Part shown: in pieces, positions 9,158-18,668 of the stretch
How the letters are laid out: each line of letters begins with the position of its first letter
How positions within the stretch are numbered: the first letter of the stretch is position 1
From: Burkholderia metallica
GTDB taxonomy: Bacteria; Pseudomonadota; Gammaproteobacteria; Burkholderiales; Burkholderiaceae
NCBI RefSeq assembly: GCF_902832845.1
Contig: NZ_CADFDB010000018.1
Span: 30,107 to 94,106 of the forward strand
Length of the DNA stretch: 64,000 nucleotides
Direction: 5' to 3'
Program-made: the position numbers and the translations under genes
The notes under the pieces: model-generated
What the model was told of the DNA's origin: nothing
Database searches by the model: none
Seen by the model: the letters and a program-made list of their open reading frames with translations, nothing else

Positions 9158-9799
9158 TCAGATGAGCCCGGCCTTCCTGCCGGCGGCGGCCGCCTGGGTC
9201 CGGTTGATCACGTTCAGCGCCTTGAAGATCGCGGTGATGTGCGCCTTGACGGTCTTTTCGGACAGGCCGAGCTTGTCGGCGATGAGCTTGTTCGGCACGC
9301 CTTCCGCGAGATGGCGCAGCACTTCGATCTGGCGTTGGGTCAGCGTCGTGTCGCGCAACGCGGGCGCCGCGCTCGCGGCGCCGTCCGGCGGCGGCGCGGC
9401 CTGCTCGTCGAGCAGGAGCGGCGGCACGTAGCGTTCGCCGTTGAGCGCGAACCGGATCGCCGACAGCAGCGTGCGCGGGCCCGCGGACTTCGGGACGTAG
9501 CCCATCGCACCCTGCGCGAACGCGTTGCGCACGGCGCCCAGGTCCTCCGACGACGACAGCACGATGACGGGCAGCCCCGGGCGTTTCTGCGCGAACAACG
9601 CAAGGGCTTCGAGCCCGTCCATGCCCTGCAGCTTCAGGTCGAGCACGACGGCGTCGAGGTCGGTGTGCCGGTCGAGCATGCGCAGCGCACCGTCCGCATC
9701 GCCCGCCTGAACGACGATCGTGCTGCCGTCTTCCTGGCGGAGCAGCATTTCCACGCCATCTCGCAGGATCGCGTGATCGTCGACGATCAGAATTTTCAT
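9158..9799 (-). CDS. LuxR/FixJ-type response regulator
   Basis: This is a 213-residue two-domain regulator. The receiver spans residues 1-120, with acidic pocket residues in ILIVDDHAIL, the phosphoacceptor Asp in DAVVLDLKLQGMDG and the conserved Lys in GYVPKSAG. A LuxR-type helix-turn-helix is at residues 145-210 (LTQRQIEVLRHLAEGVPNKL, LGLSEKTVKAHI). It precedes the hybrid kinase by about 130 bases and is its probable partner. Repeated AAGAC/GTCTT elements upstream of its start may be its operator. Confidence 0.9.
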   Translation of the reverse strand: MKILIVDDHAILRDGVEMLLRQEDGSTIVVQAGDADGALRMLDRHTDLDAVVLDLKLQGMDGLEALALFAQKRPGLPVIVLSSSEDLGAVRNAFAQGAMGYVPKSAGPRTLLSAIRFALNGERYVPPLLLDEQAAPPPDGAASAAPALRDTTLTQRQIEVLRHLAEGVPNKLIADKLGLSEKTVKAHITAIFKALNVINRTQAAAAGRKAGLI

Positions 9800-9860
9800 T
9801 GGGACGATGAAGTGGGGGTGGCGGCCGGTGTCGATTCAGGATGAGCGAACCGGATTGTAC

Positions 9861-9890
9861 AAGACGTAAGTCTTAATACTAAAGTCTTAC
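9861..9890. promoter_or_regulatory. Cluster of AAGAC/GTCTT elements between response regulator and flhDC
   Basis: In the 375-base gap between the response regulator and flhD, three copies of GTCTT (one preceded by AAGAC in inverted order: AAGAC 9861-9865, GTCTT 9870-9874, GTCTT 9884-9888) lie within 30 bases of AT-rich DNA. The octamer AAGTCTTA recurs at 9868 and 9882, 14 bases apart. This is a plausible operator region for the response regulator or for flhDC. The rest of the gap shows no gene. Confidence 0.4.
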
Positions 9891-10174
9891 TTTCGCTCGA
9901 TTTATCCTGCATTTGTCTTGCGCCTAACGTCGCGTTTACATTCGACGAAATATCGCCGAGACTCAATCGCAACGGTTGGCAATGCAGATGAATTCGGGTG
10001 CGCCCGCATCGAGTCTCGGCCCGCCGCATCCGTGCGGCGCCAATCGTGCGGGCAGGTCCGGTTCCGATATGCCGGATTGAAAGAAGGGAATGACGATTCG
10101 GAATAAACGTTTTTATCGGCACGCATTTTGACGATGGCTCATTGATCCTGATCGCGCATCAATCGAGGTGAACG

Positions 10175-10498
10175 ATGAAACTTGCCAACGACAGTGACGC
10201 AATATGGGAATTGAACATGTCGTATCTGTGCCTCGCGCAGCGGCTGCTGCGGTCGGATCCCGCGATCGGCATGTTTCGTCTGGGCGTGAGCGCCGAGACC
10301 GCCGTCGAGCTGGCGGCATTGTCGGTGAAACACATGAACGATCTCGCTTCGTCGGGACAGCTCATCTGCGCGTTGCGGCCGAGCCGGCACGGCGTGATAT
10401 CGGCGCTGACCCGGCCGACGCCGCCGGTCGACCTCGTGCGGCTCCACACCGCGATGGCGCTGGCCGGCATGGCGCTGCCCGACGAGGTCGCATCGTGA
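10175..10498 (+). CDS. flhD: FlhD flagellar transcriptional activator subunit (additional copy)
   Basis: This is a 107-residue protein with FlhD family features: [15 protein letters not shown] near the start, then GMFRLGVS and a helical dimer region. FlhD pairs with FlhC as the class I activator of flagellar genes. The start at 10175 has GAGGTG upstream. The flhC start codon overlaps its stop (GTGA), as in usual flhDC operons. The isolated setting beside sensor kinases, with no flagellar structural genes nearby, suggests a second, specialised copy. Confidence 0.87.
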   Translation: MKLANDSDAIWELNMSYLCLAQRLLRSDPAIGMFRLGVSAETAVELAALSVKHMNDLASSGQLICALRPSRHGVISALTRPTPPVDLVRLHTAMALAGMALPDEVAS

Positions 10499-11127
10499 AC
10501 GATCCGGCCACGCGGCGCGGCCTCGCCGACGACGCGCAACGGACGATGCAGGCGGCGACGCTGATCCGGCTCGGCGCGCGGCTGCAGATGCTGGAAATCG
10601 AGTGTGCGCTGCCGCATGACCATCTCGCGCGCCTTTACCGCGAAGTGCGCGGTGTCGCGGCCCCGAAGGGGATGCTGCCGTCCTCGACGGACTGGTACAT
10701 GACGTGGCGCGCGAATCTTCATGCGTCGCTGTTCCATGGCATTTACCGTTTCCTGCGAAACGACGCCGGCTGCGCCCGGCTCGACGCGCTGATCAAGGCC
10801 TACATGCTCTACGCCGAACACGCCGGGGCGGCCGACGCCGCGCTCCCGCTCGATCTGACGCGGGCCTGGATGCTCGTGCGTTTCGTCGACGGCGCCGTGC
10901 TCGAGCTCGCGCCGTGCGCGCATTGCGGCGCGTCGTTCGTGACGTACCGCCATGCGCTGCGCCGCCATCCGGTCTGCGTGGCCTGCCGGTTGCCGGCCCG
11001 CGCCGGCAAGGGGGCGGCGGCCGCCCAACGTGCGACGCGACAGGACATGGGCACGCCATTCAGGCCGCGCAGCGAGCCCGGCGCTGTCGGGGCGCGTGGC
11101 GGCCTGGGAGAATGCGATGCCGGCTAG
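10495..11127 (+). CDS. flhC: FlhC flagellar transcriptional activator subunit (additional copy)
   Basis: This is a 210-residue FlhC homologue. The helical N-terminal half holds GARLQMLE, and the C-terminal zinc site is visible as CAHCGASFV followed by CVACR, the four cysteines that bind zinc in FlhC. It starts at a GTG overlapping the flhD stop, so the two are co-translated. The last 25 residues are a variable tail. It would form a hetero-oligomer with FlhD to recruit RNA polymerase. Confidence 0.87.
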   Translation: MNDPATRRGLADDAQRTMQAATLIRLGARLQMLEIECALPHDHLARLYREVRGVAAPKGMLPSSTDWYMTWRANLHASLFHGIYRFLRNDAGCARLDALIKAYMLYAEHAGAADAALPLDLTRAWMLVRFVDGAVLELAPCAHCGASFVTYRHALRRHPVCVACRLPARAGKGAAAAQRATRQDMGTPFRPRSEPGAVGARGGLGECDAG

Positions 11128-11172
11128 CGCGGCTGCTGCGGCAGCGGTCGACGCCGCGCGTGAGGCGCGTGC

Positions 11173-13125
11173 ATGGCGAACCGGGCCGGCATCGTGAATT
11201 CGGGCGGCTTGCCGATCCGGCAATGGATGCACGCCGGCTTCGCGCTGGTCGTGGCGCTGACGGCGGTGGCGTGCGGGACGCATGTCTGGGAAAGCTACCG
11301 GCAATACCGGCAAGGGTGTCTCGACCTGCGCGACTTCGAGCAGGTCGAGCGCGCGATGGTCGCGTTGAACCGGATCTCGGCCGAACGCTGGCCGGTCAAT
11401 GCGCTGCTCGCGCATCGACGGCGCGATGCGGCGCCCGATGCGGTGGCCGTGAGCGCATCGCGGGCGCGCTCCGACGACGCGCTCGATGCGCTGCGCGCGC
11501 ATCTGGCACGGACGCGCGTGCTCGACGCACCCGCGCTCGGAATCGCGTTGCACGCGGTCGACGCGATCCGCGCCGAACTGGCCGACGCGCGGCAGGACGT
11601 CGATGCGCTCGCCGCGCAGCCGCCGGAAGCGCGCCTGGCGTGGCAGGTACGGTCCGTGCAGGACCGGATGTTCGCGGCCGCCGACGACGTGGCGGCGCTC
11701 GCGCGCGACATGATGACGGGCACCGCGATGCGCCACCCCGACATGGCGAACGCGCTGATGCTCGCGAACCTGCTCGGCCACCTGCGCGAACACAGCGGGC
11801 GGCTCGGCTCGCTGTTCGTCGCGTCGCTGATGCGGCGGGAGCCGCTCGACGACGAGCAGCTCGCGCGGATTCTCCAGACGCGCGGCCGCGTCGTGCAACT
11901 GCGTGCGCTGATCGGCGGCGCGATCGCGCCGCAGTTCGCCGACGCAACGCTCGCGAACGACTTCGCACGGCTGAACGATGCGATGGACGGCAGCCTCCTG
12001 CCGCTCGTCGCGACGATGATCCGCGCGGGGCGCACCGGCGACTATGCGATGAGCGCGGAGGATTTCGCGCGGCGGATCATGCGCGATCTCCTGCCGGCGG
12101 AACAACTGCGCGATCGCGTGATCGACGTCACGCGATCGCGCGCCGTCGCGCTGCGCGACGCGGCCGGCATCAGGATGGCGTGGTCTGCCGCTGAAGCGGC
12201 ATGCTGCATCGTCATTCTGTTTCTGCTCGTCCGCGGCACGCAGCGCACGCTGTCGAAGCCGCTCGATGCGTTGAGCCGCGGCATCGTCGCGCTGAGCCAG
12301 GGCGATCTGTCACCGGCCGTCGCGGTGCCGGGCAAGGGCCCCGAGATCGCGCGGTTGAACGATGCGCTGGCCCGGCTGCGCGGCGCGTACGTCCGCCGCG
12401 AAGTGCTCGAGCGGCAGCGCAACGACATGCTGACGCTGTTCTCGCACGACATGCGGGCGCCGCTCACGTCGGTCGTCGTGCTCGTCGGCGCGCCGGCCGC
12501 GTGCCCGCCGGACTGCGCGTTGCGCGAACGCCTGCACGAGATCGGCAGGCTGACGCGTCATGCGTTGGCGATGGCGGACGGCTTCGCGCAGGTATCGCGG
12601 GCCGAAGCGGGCGAATACGCGCTGGAGCTCGTCAATCTCGCGGACCTGCTGAATCAGGCGCGGGACGAGATCTGGTCGCACGCGAACGACAAGCACATCG
12701 ACGTCGACGACGTGCCGCCTTGCGACGACGCACTGGTGCACGGCGACCCCGTCCTGCTGTCGCGCGCGCTGGTCAAGTTGCTGGGGAACGCCGTCGAATA
12801 CAGCGCGCCGCACACCCGCGTCGAATGCAGCGTCGAACTCGCCGACGATCGCGCGTCGGTGTGCTGCGTGATCCGCGACCACGGCTACGGAATCGCGATC
12901 GACGAGCAGCCGAGACTGTTCGAGCGCTACCGGCGCTTTCGCCTGCCGGGGCAGCCCGACGCGAAGGGCGTCGGGCTCGGGATGGCGTTCGCGAAGGCGG
13001 TCGTGGAGCGCCATGGCGGCGAGATCCGCGTGCGCAGCGCCGCGTGGCAGGGGACGACGGTGACGGTGAGGCTGCCGGCGGCGGGCGCCGTCAGTACGCC
13101 GACCCGCTGCCCGCCTGATCCGTGA
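11173..13125 (+). CDS. Membrane sensor histidine kinase with long periplasmic domain
   Basis: This is a 650-residue kinase. A membrane helix near residues 16-36 is followed by a long, mostly helical alanine-rich periplasmic region, a second helix near 336-356, and a HAMP linker. Next come a HisKA domain with the acceptor His in [12 protein letters not shown] and a HATPase domain ([30 protein letters not shown]). There is no receiver domain. It lies 45 bases after flhC in the same direction, so it may be co-expressed with flhDC. Its end overlaps the convergent deoC by 35 bases. The signal is unknown. Confidence 0.85.
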   Translation: MANRAGIVNSGGLPIRQWMHAGFALVVALTAVACGTHVWESYRQYRQGCLDLRDFEQVERAMVALNRISAERWPVNALLAHRRRDAAPDAVAVSASRARSDDALDALRAHLARTRVLDAPALGIALHAVDAIRAELADARQDVDALAAQPPEARLAWQVRSVQDRMFAAADDVAALARDMMTGTAMRHPDMANALMLANLLGHLREHSGRLGSLFVASLMRREPLDDEQLARILQTRGRVVQLRALIGGAIAPQFADATLANDFARLNDAMDGSLLPLVATMIRAGRTGDYAMSAEDFARRIMRDLLPAEQLRDRVIDVTRSRAVALRDAAGIRMAWSAAEAACCIVILFLLVRGTQRTLSKPLDALSRGIVALSQGDLSPAVAVPGKGPEIARLNDALARLRGAYVRREVLERQRNDMLTLFSHDMRAPLTSVVVLVGAPAACPPDCALRERLHEIGRLTRHALAMADGFAQVSRAEAGEYALELVNLADLLNQARDEIWSHANDKHIDVDDVPPCDDALVHGDPVLLSRALVKLLGNAVEYSAPHTRVECSVELADDRASVCCVIRDHGYGIAIDEQPRLFERYRRFRLPGQPDAKGVGLGMAFAKAVVERHGGEIRVRSAAWQGTTVTVRLPAAGAVSTPTRCPPDP

Positions 13126-13771
13126 CGATCGCGACGCCCGAGCTGGTGCCGAGCCGCGTCGCGCCGGCTTCGATCATCGCCAGCGCGGCTGCGCGGTCGC
13201 GCACGCCGCCCGACGCCTTCACGCCGAGCACGGGGCCGACCGTGCGGCGCATCAGCGCGACATCCGCGAGCGTCGCGCCGCCGTGGCCGAACCCCGTCGA
13301 CGTCTTCACGAACGCGACGCCGAGATCGCGGCACATCTCGCACACCCGCACCTTCTCATCGTCGGTCAGCAGCCCCGTTTCGAGGATCACCTTGAGCGGC
13401 ACCGCGCCGCATGCGCGGTGCACGGCGTCGATGTCGGCCTTCACGTCGTCGACGCGGCCGCTCTTCAGCGCGCCGATGTTGATCACCATGTCGATCTCGC
13501 CGGCGCCGGCCGCGATCGCGGCGCTGGCTTCGAATGCCTTGGCGGCCGACAGCCCCGCGCCGAGCGGAAAGCCGACCACCGCACAGACGAGCACGCCGGT
13601 CTCGGCCAGCTCGCGCGCGGCGAGCGGCACGTTCGCCGAATTCACGCAGACCGAGTAAAAGCGATGCTCGGCCGCCTGGCGGCAGAGTTCGCGGATCTGC
13701 GCGTCGCTCGCGTCGGGCGCGAGCAGCGTGTGATCGATGGTTTGAGCGAGTTGGGCGTTGGAAAGCGGCAT
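13091..13771 (-). CDS. deoC: Deoxyribose-phosphate aldolase
   Basis: This 226-residue class I aldolase splits 2-deoxyribose 5-phosphate into glyceraldehyde 3-phosphate and acetaldehyde. Key parts are [10 protein letters not shown] at the start, the Schiff-base lysine in [14 protein letters not shown], the second lysine in [10 protein letters not shown], and the phosphate-binding end [10 protein letters not shown]. The length matches the short bacterial DeoC form. It is divergent from a DeoR-type regulator and faces a deoxyribose kinase, permease and mutarotase-like set, so it is the last step of a 2-deoxyribose pathway. Confidence 0.95.
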   Translation of the reverse strand: MPLSNAQLAQTIDHTLLAPDASDAQIRELCRQAAEHRFYSVCVNSANVPLAARELAETGVLVCAVVGFPLGAGLSAAKAFEASAAIAAGAGEIDMVINIGALKSGRVDDVKADIDAVHRACGAVPLKVILETGLLTDDEKVRVCEMCRDLGVAFVKTSTGFGHGGATLADVALMRRTVGPVLGVKASGGVRDRAAALAMIEAGATRLGTSSGVAIVTDQAGSGSAY

Positions 13772-13804
13772 GTTTCAGGACTCCACGGAGCGTGTGCTAA
13801 AAGG

Positions 13805-13831
13805 TCACACGTAAAGTTGATGTTTTCACAT
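13805..13831. promoter_or_regulatory. Candidate DeoR-type operator between deoC and its regulator
   Basis: Two half-sites TCACAC (13805-13810) and TCACAT (13826-13831) lie 21 bases, two helical turns, apart. The second is part of TTTTCACAT, whose reverse complement ATGTGAAAA also occurs upstream of deoK at 18187-18195. The region is AT-rich against a GC-rich background. It probably serves the regulator encoded at 13918, which is inference. Confidence 0.5.
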
Positions 13832-13917
13832 CGGTTTGTTACAAATACGACATTCCAGCCGGGCCTGCGCGCCCGGCACGACAAGCGACGGATGCGACGG
13901 GCAAGCAGGATACTGGC

Positions 13918-14688
13918 ATGGAAACGAAAAAGGGCGAACGGATCAGGACACTGATGAACGTGCTGCAAGGGCAGAACGCGATTCATCTGAAGGAAGTCGC
14001 CGAGCTGTTCGGCGTCTCCGAAATGACGATCCGCCGCGATCTCGCGGACAACCCGCACGGCTTGAGCCTGATCGGCGGCTACGTGACGCGTCACTTCGCC
14101 GCGCAGCGCAGCGACATCGGCGAGTATGTGGTCAGCGCCGAGAACGACCGGCAGACCGAGGAGAAGCGCCGCATCGGCAAGCTGGCCGCGCAGTTCGTGA
14201 CCACCGGCGACACGATCTTCGTCGACTGCGGCTCGACCACGCCGTTCATCGTCGATTTCATTCCGGATGAGCTCGAATTCACCGCGGTCTGCAATTCGCT
14301 GAACGTGTTCGCGAAGCTGCAGCAGAAGCCGCACTGCAACGTGATCCTGTGCGGCGGCGTGTATCACCGCAAGAACATGGTGTTCGAGTCGACGGCCGAG
14401 ACGGGCATCCTCGACACGGTGCGCGTGTCGAAGGCGTTCATCTCCGCGGCCGGCGTGAGCGAGCGCTGCGGCGTGACCTGCTTCAACTTCCACGAAGTCG
14501 ACGCGAAGAGAAAGGTGATGGCGCGCGCGCAGAACCGCTTCCTGCTCGTCGACCACACGAAGTTCGACGAAGTGCGTGCGGCCTATTTCGCCGAACTGAC
14601 CGACTTCAACTACGTGATCTCGGACGCTCACCTGAGCCCGCGCTACGAAACGACGATCCGCGAACACGGGATCGCGCTCGTGACCTGA
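13918..14688 (+). CDS. DeoR-family transcriptional regulator of the deoxyribose genes
   Basis: This is a 256-residue DeoR-family repressor. The N-terminal helix-turn-helix is IHLKEVAELFGVSEMTIRRD (residues 21-40), and the sugar-phosphate sensor domain shows DTIFVDCGSTTPFI and ILCGGVYHRKNMVFES. The family binds phosphorylated sugars. It sits between deoC (divergent) and the deoK-permease-mutarotase operon (convergent), much like deoQ in enteric deoxyribose loci. It probably represses both units. Confidence 0.9.
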   Translation: METKKGERIRTLMNVLQGQNAIHLKEVAELFGVSEMTIRRDLADNPHGLSLIGGYVTRHFAAQRSDIGEYVVSAENDRQTEEKRRIGKLAAQFVTTGDTIFVDCGSTTPFIVDFIPDELEFTAVCNSLNVFAKLQQKPHCNVILCGGVYHRKNMVFESTAETGILDTVRVSKAFISAAGVSERCGVTCFNFHEVDAKRKVMARAQNRFLLVDHTKFDEVRAAYFAELTDFNYVISDAHLSPRYETTIREHGIALVT

Positions 14689-14708
14689 CGCCGCGCGGGC
14701 CTGCGGCG
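14689..14708. terminator. Short GC hairpin between convergent genes
   Basis: CGCCGC (14689-14694) and GCGGCG (14703-14708) flank an eight-base loop directly after the regulator's stop and just before the end of the convergent mutarotase-like gene. It may act as a bidirectional terminator, but there is no U-rich tail. Confidence 0.35.
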
Positions 14709-14710
14709 CG

Positions 14711-15763
14711 TCACGCATCGCGTGCTTCCGCCGCGCTCAGATAGCCGGTGACGACTTCGAAGCGGCGCGTCGCGCCCGGCGCGAGCGCGGCCACGTGGCC
14801 CTTGCGGCGTTCGGCTTCATACCCCTCCGGCTCGCAGGTCGACGGCAGCGCGAACGCGGCGACCTGCTGATCCGCGTTGTGAAGGATCCAGCGCGTGGCG
14901 TGAGGGAACTGCTCGGGGCGGTACGCGGTGTGAAACGCGCCGCCGTCCGGATGCGCGAGCCGGAAATGCGCGACGCCGTCCGCATCCGTTGCCACGTCGT
15001 TCATGAAGAACACGATTTCCGGGTCGTACAGCGCGGGCGTATCGAGCGTATGAAGCCGTTCCGGTTCGCGCGCAAGCGTGGCCGTATAGTCGCGCCAGGC
15101 GGCGGTCGGCTTCACATGGGCGGGCACGCTGTCCCGCAGTCGCAGCCCGCGTCGAGACAACGCTTGCACGAAGCGGCCGCCCGGCACGTACGCGTAGTTC
15201 AGGTGCGCCATGTACATCAGGTCCATCGGCGTGCCGCCGAGATTCGTCACGTCCATCGCGATCGTCATCTGCGCGCCGTGTTCGGCGAGCCGCACCGACG
15301 GGCGCGCCACGTAGTGGCTGCCGAAACCCTGCACGTATTCGTATTCGCCCGTCACCTCGACGAATGCGCCGTGCGCATCCGTGCCGACGACGAGGCTCGC
15401 GCGGTCCATCGGCGCGCACGGCATCTCGCCGTGCAGCGCATGCGTGTCGTCCGGCCCCGGGCAGCCGTTGCGCAGCAGCCCGCTGTGGAACATGAAGCAG
15501 CCGTAGGTATCGATGATCGACGCCGCGCGCTTCGGCTGCCGGAACATGTGCTTCATCGTCAGGTCGCGCCCGTCGAACGCGGCGGCCCAGATCATCTGGC
15601 CGAGATACGGCAGCACGACGATGTGGCCGCGACGGTTCTCGATCTTCAGCGCTTCGACGCCGGACGGATACGCGAACGCGGTGACGGTGAGGCCGTCGGT
15701 GCGATACAGCGTGCGCGGCGGGTCGCGGAAGTCGTCGCGCCGCAGTTCGATTTCGCCTCGCAT
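14711..15763 (-). CDS. DUF4432 aldose-epimerase-like protein, probable deoxyribose mutarotase
   Basis: This is a 350-residue beta-sandwich protein of the aldose 1-epimerase-like DUF4432 family. Visible family parts are VLPYLGQMIWAAAFDGRDL, a GCPGPDDTHALHGEMPCAP segment with the conserved HGE, MYMAHLNYAYV and the C-terminal EGYEAERRKGHV. Related proteins lie in enteric deoxyribose operons (DeoX type). It is the last gene of the deoK-permease operon and starts 2 bases after the permease stop. Mutarotation of deoxyribose is inferred from family and context. Confidence 0.82.
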   Translation of the reverse strand: MRGEIELRRDDFRDPPRTLYRTDGLTVTAFAYPSGVEALKIENRRGHIVVLPYLGQMIWAAAFDGRDLTMKHMFRQPKRAASIIDTYGCFMFHSGLLRNGCPGPDDTHALHGEMPCAPMDRASLVVGTDAHGAFVEVTGEYEYVQGFGSHYVARPSVRLAEHGAQMTIAMDVTNLGGTPMDLMYMAHLNYAYVPGGRFVQALSRRGLRLRDSVPAHVKPTAAWRDYTATLAREPERLHTLDTPALYDPEIVFFMNDVATDADGVAHFRLAHPDGGAFHTAYRPEQFPHATRWILHNADQQVAAFALPSTCEPEGYEAERRKGHVAALAPGATRRFEVVTGYLSAAEARDA

Positions 15764-15765
15764 GC

Positions 15766-17139
15766 TCACGCTCCCGACGTGTTGCGCGGGGCGGCGTAGC
15801 GCGCGGGCGCGTTGCCGGCGGTGGCTGCGTCGGGCGTCGCGGCGGGCAGATGGCGCAGGCAGTAGAAGCCGTAGTAGACGATCACGACGAAGCACGCGAG
15901 CGGCACGACGAACGCGAGCTGCATGTTGCCGCCCGTGTGATCGGAGATCAGCCCCTGGATCAGCGGCACGACCGCGCCGCCGACGATGCTCATCACGAGG
16001 ATCGAGCCGCCGTACTCGGTGTCCTTGCCGAGCCCGTCGATCGTGAGGCCGTAGATCGTCGGCCAGCACGGGCCGAGGAATATGCTCACGCCCACGGCCG
16101 CATAGACGGCCGTGATGTTGTGCACGCTGATCGTGTACGCGAGCAACGCGATGCACAGGATGCCGTAGACGATCAGCACCTTGGCCGGCCCGACGCGCTT
16201 CATCACGAGCGTCGCGATCAGCTTGCCGACGAAAAACGCGAAGAACGTCGCGAGCAGGTAGTGCGACGCGCCGCGCTCGGTGAGGCCGCCGATCTGCATC
16301 GCCAGCCGGATCGTGAAGCTCCACACGCCGACCTGCGCGCCGACGTACAGGAACTGCGCGAGAACGCCCGCGACGAAGCGCCGGTTGCCGAACAGGCGCG
16401 CGAGCGTGCCGCGCGCATCGATCCGGTGCGTGGTCGCGCCGGGGCCGTTGCCCTTGCAGGCCGGGTAGGGCGTGAGCGCGAACACGACGAACACGGCCGC
16501 GAGCACGACGATCAGCCATTTGTACGGTTCGAGCGTGGCCTGGATCATCGCGAGCTGGTGCACGTGCGCGTCGGCCGCCGACATCGCGGCGAGCTGCGCG
16601 TGCGACGCATCGCCTTCCTTGAAGATCAGGAAGCTGCCCATGTACACGCCGGCCATCGCGCCGAACGGATAGAACGTCTGCGAGATGTTCAGCCGCCGCG
16701 TGCTGGCTTCGCGCGGGCCCATCAGCGTCGAATACGAGTTCGATGCGGTTTCGAGGAACGACAGGCCGGCCGCGATCACGAACAGCGCGACGAGGAACAT
16801 CCCGTACTTCGCCATCGACGCGGCCGGAAAGAACAGCAGGCAGCCGGTGGTGTAGAGCAGCAGGCCGACGAGGATCGTCGTCTTGTAGCTGAATTTCTTC
16901 ACGACGGTCGCGGCCGGAATCGCGAGGAAGAAGTAGCCGAGATAGAACGCCGACTGCACGAACGCGGATTCGAAGTCGGACAGGAAGAACGACTTCTTGA
17001 ACTGCGCGATCAGCACGTCGTTCAGGTTCGCGGCGGTGCCCCACAGCGCGAACAGGCAGCACAGCAGCGTGAACGCGAAGAGCGGCGTGCGGTTCAGGTA
17101 ATAGCCGTCGGGGGTATGTTCGATTCGGGCTCGGCCCAT
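15766..17139 (-). CDS. deoP: FucP-type MFS sugar/H+ symporter, probable deoxyribose permease
   Basis: This is a 457-residue, twelve-helix transporter of the FHS (fucose) branch of the major facilitator superfamily. It has LFALWGTAANLNDVLIAQFK in the first helix, ETASNSYSTLMGP in the middle of the N-half and FLGPCWPTIYGLTIDGLG in the C-half, all typical of FucP-like carriers. The enteric deoxyribose permease DeoP belongs to this branch. The ATG at 17139 has GGAGACACC upstream. It lies between the kinase and the mutarotase-like gene, consistent with 2-deoxyribose uptake. Confidence 0.85.
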   Translation of the reverse strand: MGRARIEHTPDGYYLNRTPLFAFTLLCCLFALWGTAANLNDVLIAQFKKSFFLSDFESAFVQSAFYLGYFFLAIPAATVVKKFSYKTTILVGLLLYTTGCLLFFPAASMAKYGMFLVALFVIAAGLSFLETASNSYSTLMGPREASTRRLNISQTFYPFGAMAGVYMGSFLIFKEGDASHAQLAAMSAADAHVHQLAMIQATLEPYKWLIVVLAAVFVVFALTPYPACKGNGPGATTHRIDARGTLARLFGNRRFVAGVLAQFLYVGAQVGVWSFTIRLAMQIGGLTERGASHYLLATFFAFFVGKLIATLVMKRVGPAKVLIVYGILCIALLAYTISVHNITAVYAAVGVSIFLGPCWPTIYGLTIDGLGKDTEYGGSILVMSIVGGAVVPLIQGLISDHTGGNMQLAFVVPLACFVVIVYYGFYCLRHLPAATPDAATAGNAPARYAAPRNTSGA

Positions 17140-17180
17140 GGGTGTCTCCTTCCCGGTTGTCTCGTCGATGAAGGCGCCGG

Positions 17181-18107
17181 TCAGATGCCGGCGTCGCGGA
17201 GGAAGCGTTCGAACGTCGCGGTGTCGGCGTACGACTTCTGCGTGCCGAGGCCCGTGACGGAATGCGCGGCGTACGCGGACGCGTAGCGCATCGCGTCGAG
17301 CGCGTCGCGCGACGCGGCGTAGCAGCGCGCGAAGCAGCCGATATACGCATCGCCGGCGCCCGTCGTGTCGCGCGCGTCGACCGGCACGCCCGGCACGTGC
17401 CGCACGCCGTCGCGCGAGACCAGCAGCGAACCGTTGCTGCCGAGCGTGACGAGCACGTGCTTGAGGCCGCGCGCGATCAGCGCTTCGGCGGCCAGCGCGG
17501 CGCTTTCGCGGGAATCGACCGGCATGCCCGACACGATCGCGAGCTCGGTTTCGTTCGGCACGAAGAATTCGACGGTGCGGATCCGCTCGAAATCGAGATC
17601 GGCCACCGCGGGTGCGGGGTTCAGCAGCACGGGAATGCCGTGCCGCGCGCCGAATTCGATCGCGTGATAGACGGTGTCGAGCTCGATCTCGAGCTGCAGC
17701 ACGATCAGCGCGCATTCGGCGAGTTGCGGCGCGGCCGCGTAGATGTCGGCCGGGTTCAGGTGGCGGTTCGCGCCCTTGACGATCAGGATGCTGTTGCTCG
17801 AATCGGGTTCGACGAAGATCGGCGCGACGCCGCTGGGTACGCCGGCGATCTTGCGCACGTGGGTGGTGTCGATCCCTTCGCGCTCGAAGTTGCGGATCGT
17901 GTTGTCGGCGAAGACGTCGTCGCCGACTTTCGTGACCATCACGACGCGCGCGCCGAGGCGGGCGGCCGCGACGGCCTGGTTCGCGCCCTTGCCGCCGCAG
18001 CCGAGCTCGAAGTTCGGTGCCTCGAGCGTTTCACCGCGGGCGGGCATGCGCGCGACATAGGTCACGAGGTCGACCATGTTGCTGCCGATGACGGCGATCG
18101 TCTCCAT
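17181..18107 (-). CDS. deoK: DeoK-like deoxyribokinase (ribokinase family)
   Basis: This is a 308-residue PfkB/ribokinase-family kinase. The N-terminal motif IAVIGSNMVDLVTY replaces the usual GSxNxD of ribokinases and matches what I know of deoxyribokinases. It also has LGCGGKGANQAVAAARLG, KGANRHLNPADI and the ATP-site motif DTTGAGDAYIGCFA with the catalytic Asp. It would phosphorylate 2-deoxyribose to the substrate of DeoC. It is the first gene of a three-gene operon, with AAGGAAGAG upstream of the ATG. Plain ribokinase activity is the alternative. Confidence 0.85.
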   Translation of the reverse strand: METIAVIGSNMVDLVTYVARMPARGETLEAPNFELGCGGKGANQAVAAARLGARVVMVTKVGDDVFADNTIRNFEREGIDTTHVRKIAGVPSGVAPIFVEPDSSNSILIVKGANRHLNPADIYAAAPQLAECALIVLQLEIELDTVYHAIEFGARHGIPVLLNPAPAVADLDFERIRTVEFFVPNETELAIVSGMPVDSRESAALAAEALIARGLKHVLVTLGSNGSLLVSRDGVRHVPGVPVDARDTTGAGDAYIGCFARCYAASRDALDAMRYASAYAAHSVTGLGTQKSYADTATFERFLRDAGI

Positions 18108-18163
18108 CTGTGTCTCTTCCTTGGTATGGGGTGCGCCGCGTGCGGTCGGCGGCGGTCTGCAAG

Positions 18164-18195
18164 ATGTGATAATAGAATCACATTACATGTGAAAA
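18164..18195. promoter_or_regulatory. Candidate DeoR-type operator upstream of deoK
   Basis: Three alternating half-sites lie 57-88 bases upstream of deoK: ATGTGAT (18164-18170), ATCACAT (18177-18183) and ATGTGAAAA (18187-18195). The first two form a perfect 7-base inverted repeat with a 6-base spacer. ATGTGAAAA is shared with the deoC upstream region. The spacing differs from a standard Crp site, though Crp binding cannot be excluded. Confidence 0.5.
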
Positions 18196-18200
18196 TGCAA

Positions 18201-18668
18201 TCATATGATGTTGGTGGGGTTACTTTGGGCGGGAATGGGGGTGCGTCAGCCGGGGATAAGCGACGGATGCCGACGCACAAAAAGGTCGTACTTACGAGAA
18301 GGGGGCGGGCTGAAACGCGCAAAAAAGACTGCACCTCGCATTTCACGATGTGACAAATGGAAGCAACTGATTGATATCAATGAGGCAAGTCGCTCGTGAA
18401 AGGGGCATGGCGTGCGCGGAACGCGGGATCGAAAAAATTGGGTGAGTGCGCAACAATATGCCCCTCGTCCCAAGGCCGGCGGCGCGACTTTAATGCTTGT
18501 TTTCCAGGGTGGGGGAGGCTTTCGACATTAGCCGTGGTGGACGCCTATGTCGCGCTTCAACACCATCGTCTGGAACTCGGCGCACCTCCTGGAAACATCT
18601 TGCCGACGGCCTGACGCTGCTCAGTTCCGCAGCTTGACCATGGCCGCCCCGCATTTGCGGAAGGAGCC
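18201..18668. other. Intergenic stretch without a recognisable gene
   Basis: This stretch of about 470 bases lies between the deoK control region and the second aidA-type gene. Short open frames are present on both strands, but none has a convincing ribosome-binding site, family motif or codon pattern. Confidence 0.5.

Noticed and set aside
15850-17286. A 478-codon plus-strand frame
   Set aside because: It is antisense to the FucP-type permease and deoK; the product is charged and repetitive without a fold signature.
18164-18183. Crp site upstream of deoK
   Set aside because: TGTGA and TCACA are present, but the spacer is 8 rather than 6 bases, and the half-sites also fit the deoC region; a DeoR-type operator is preferred.
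18396-18614. A 72-codon plus-strand frame in the deoK-aidA gap
   Set aside because: Irregular codon use, no ribosome-binding site and no similarity recognised.
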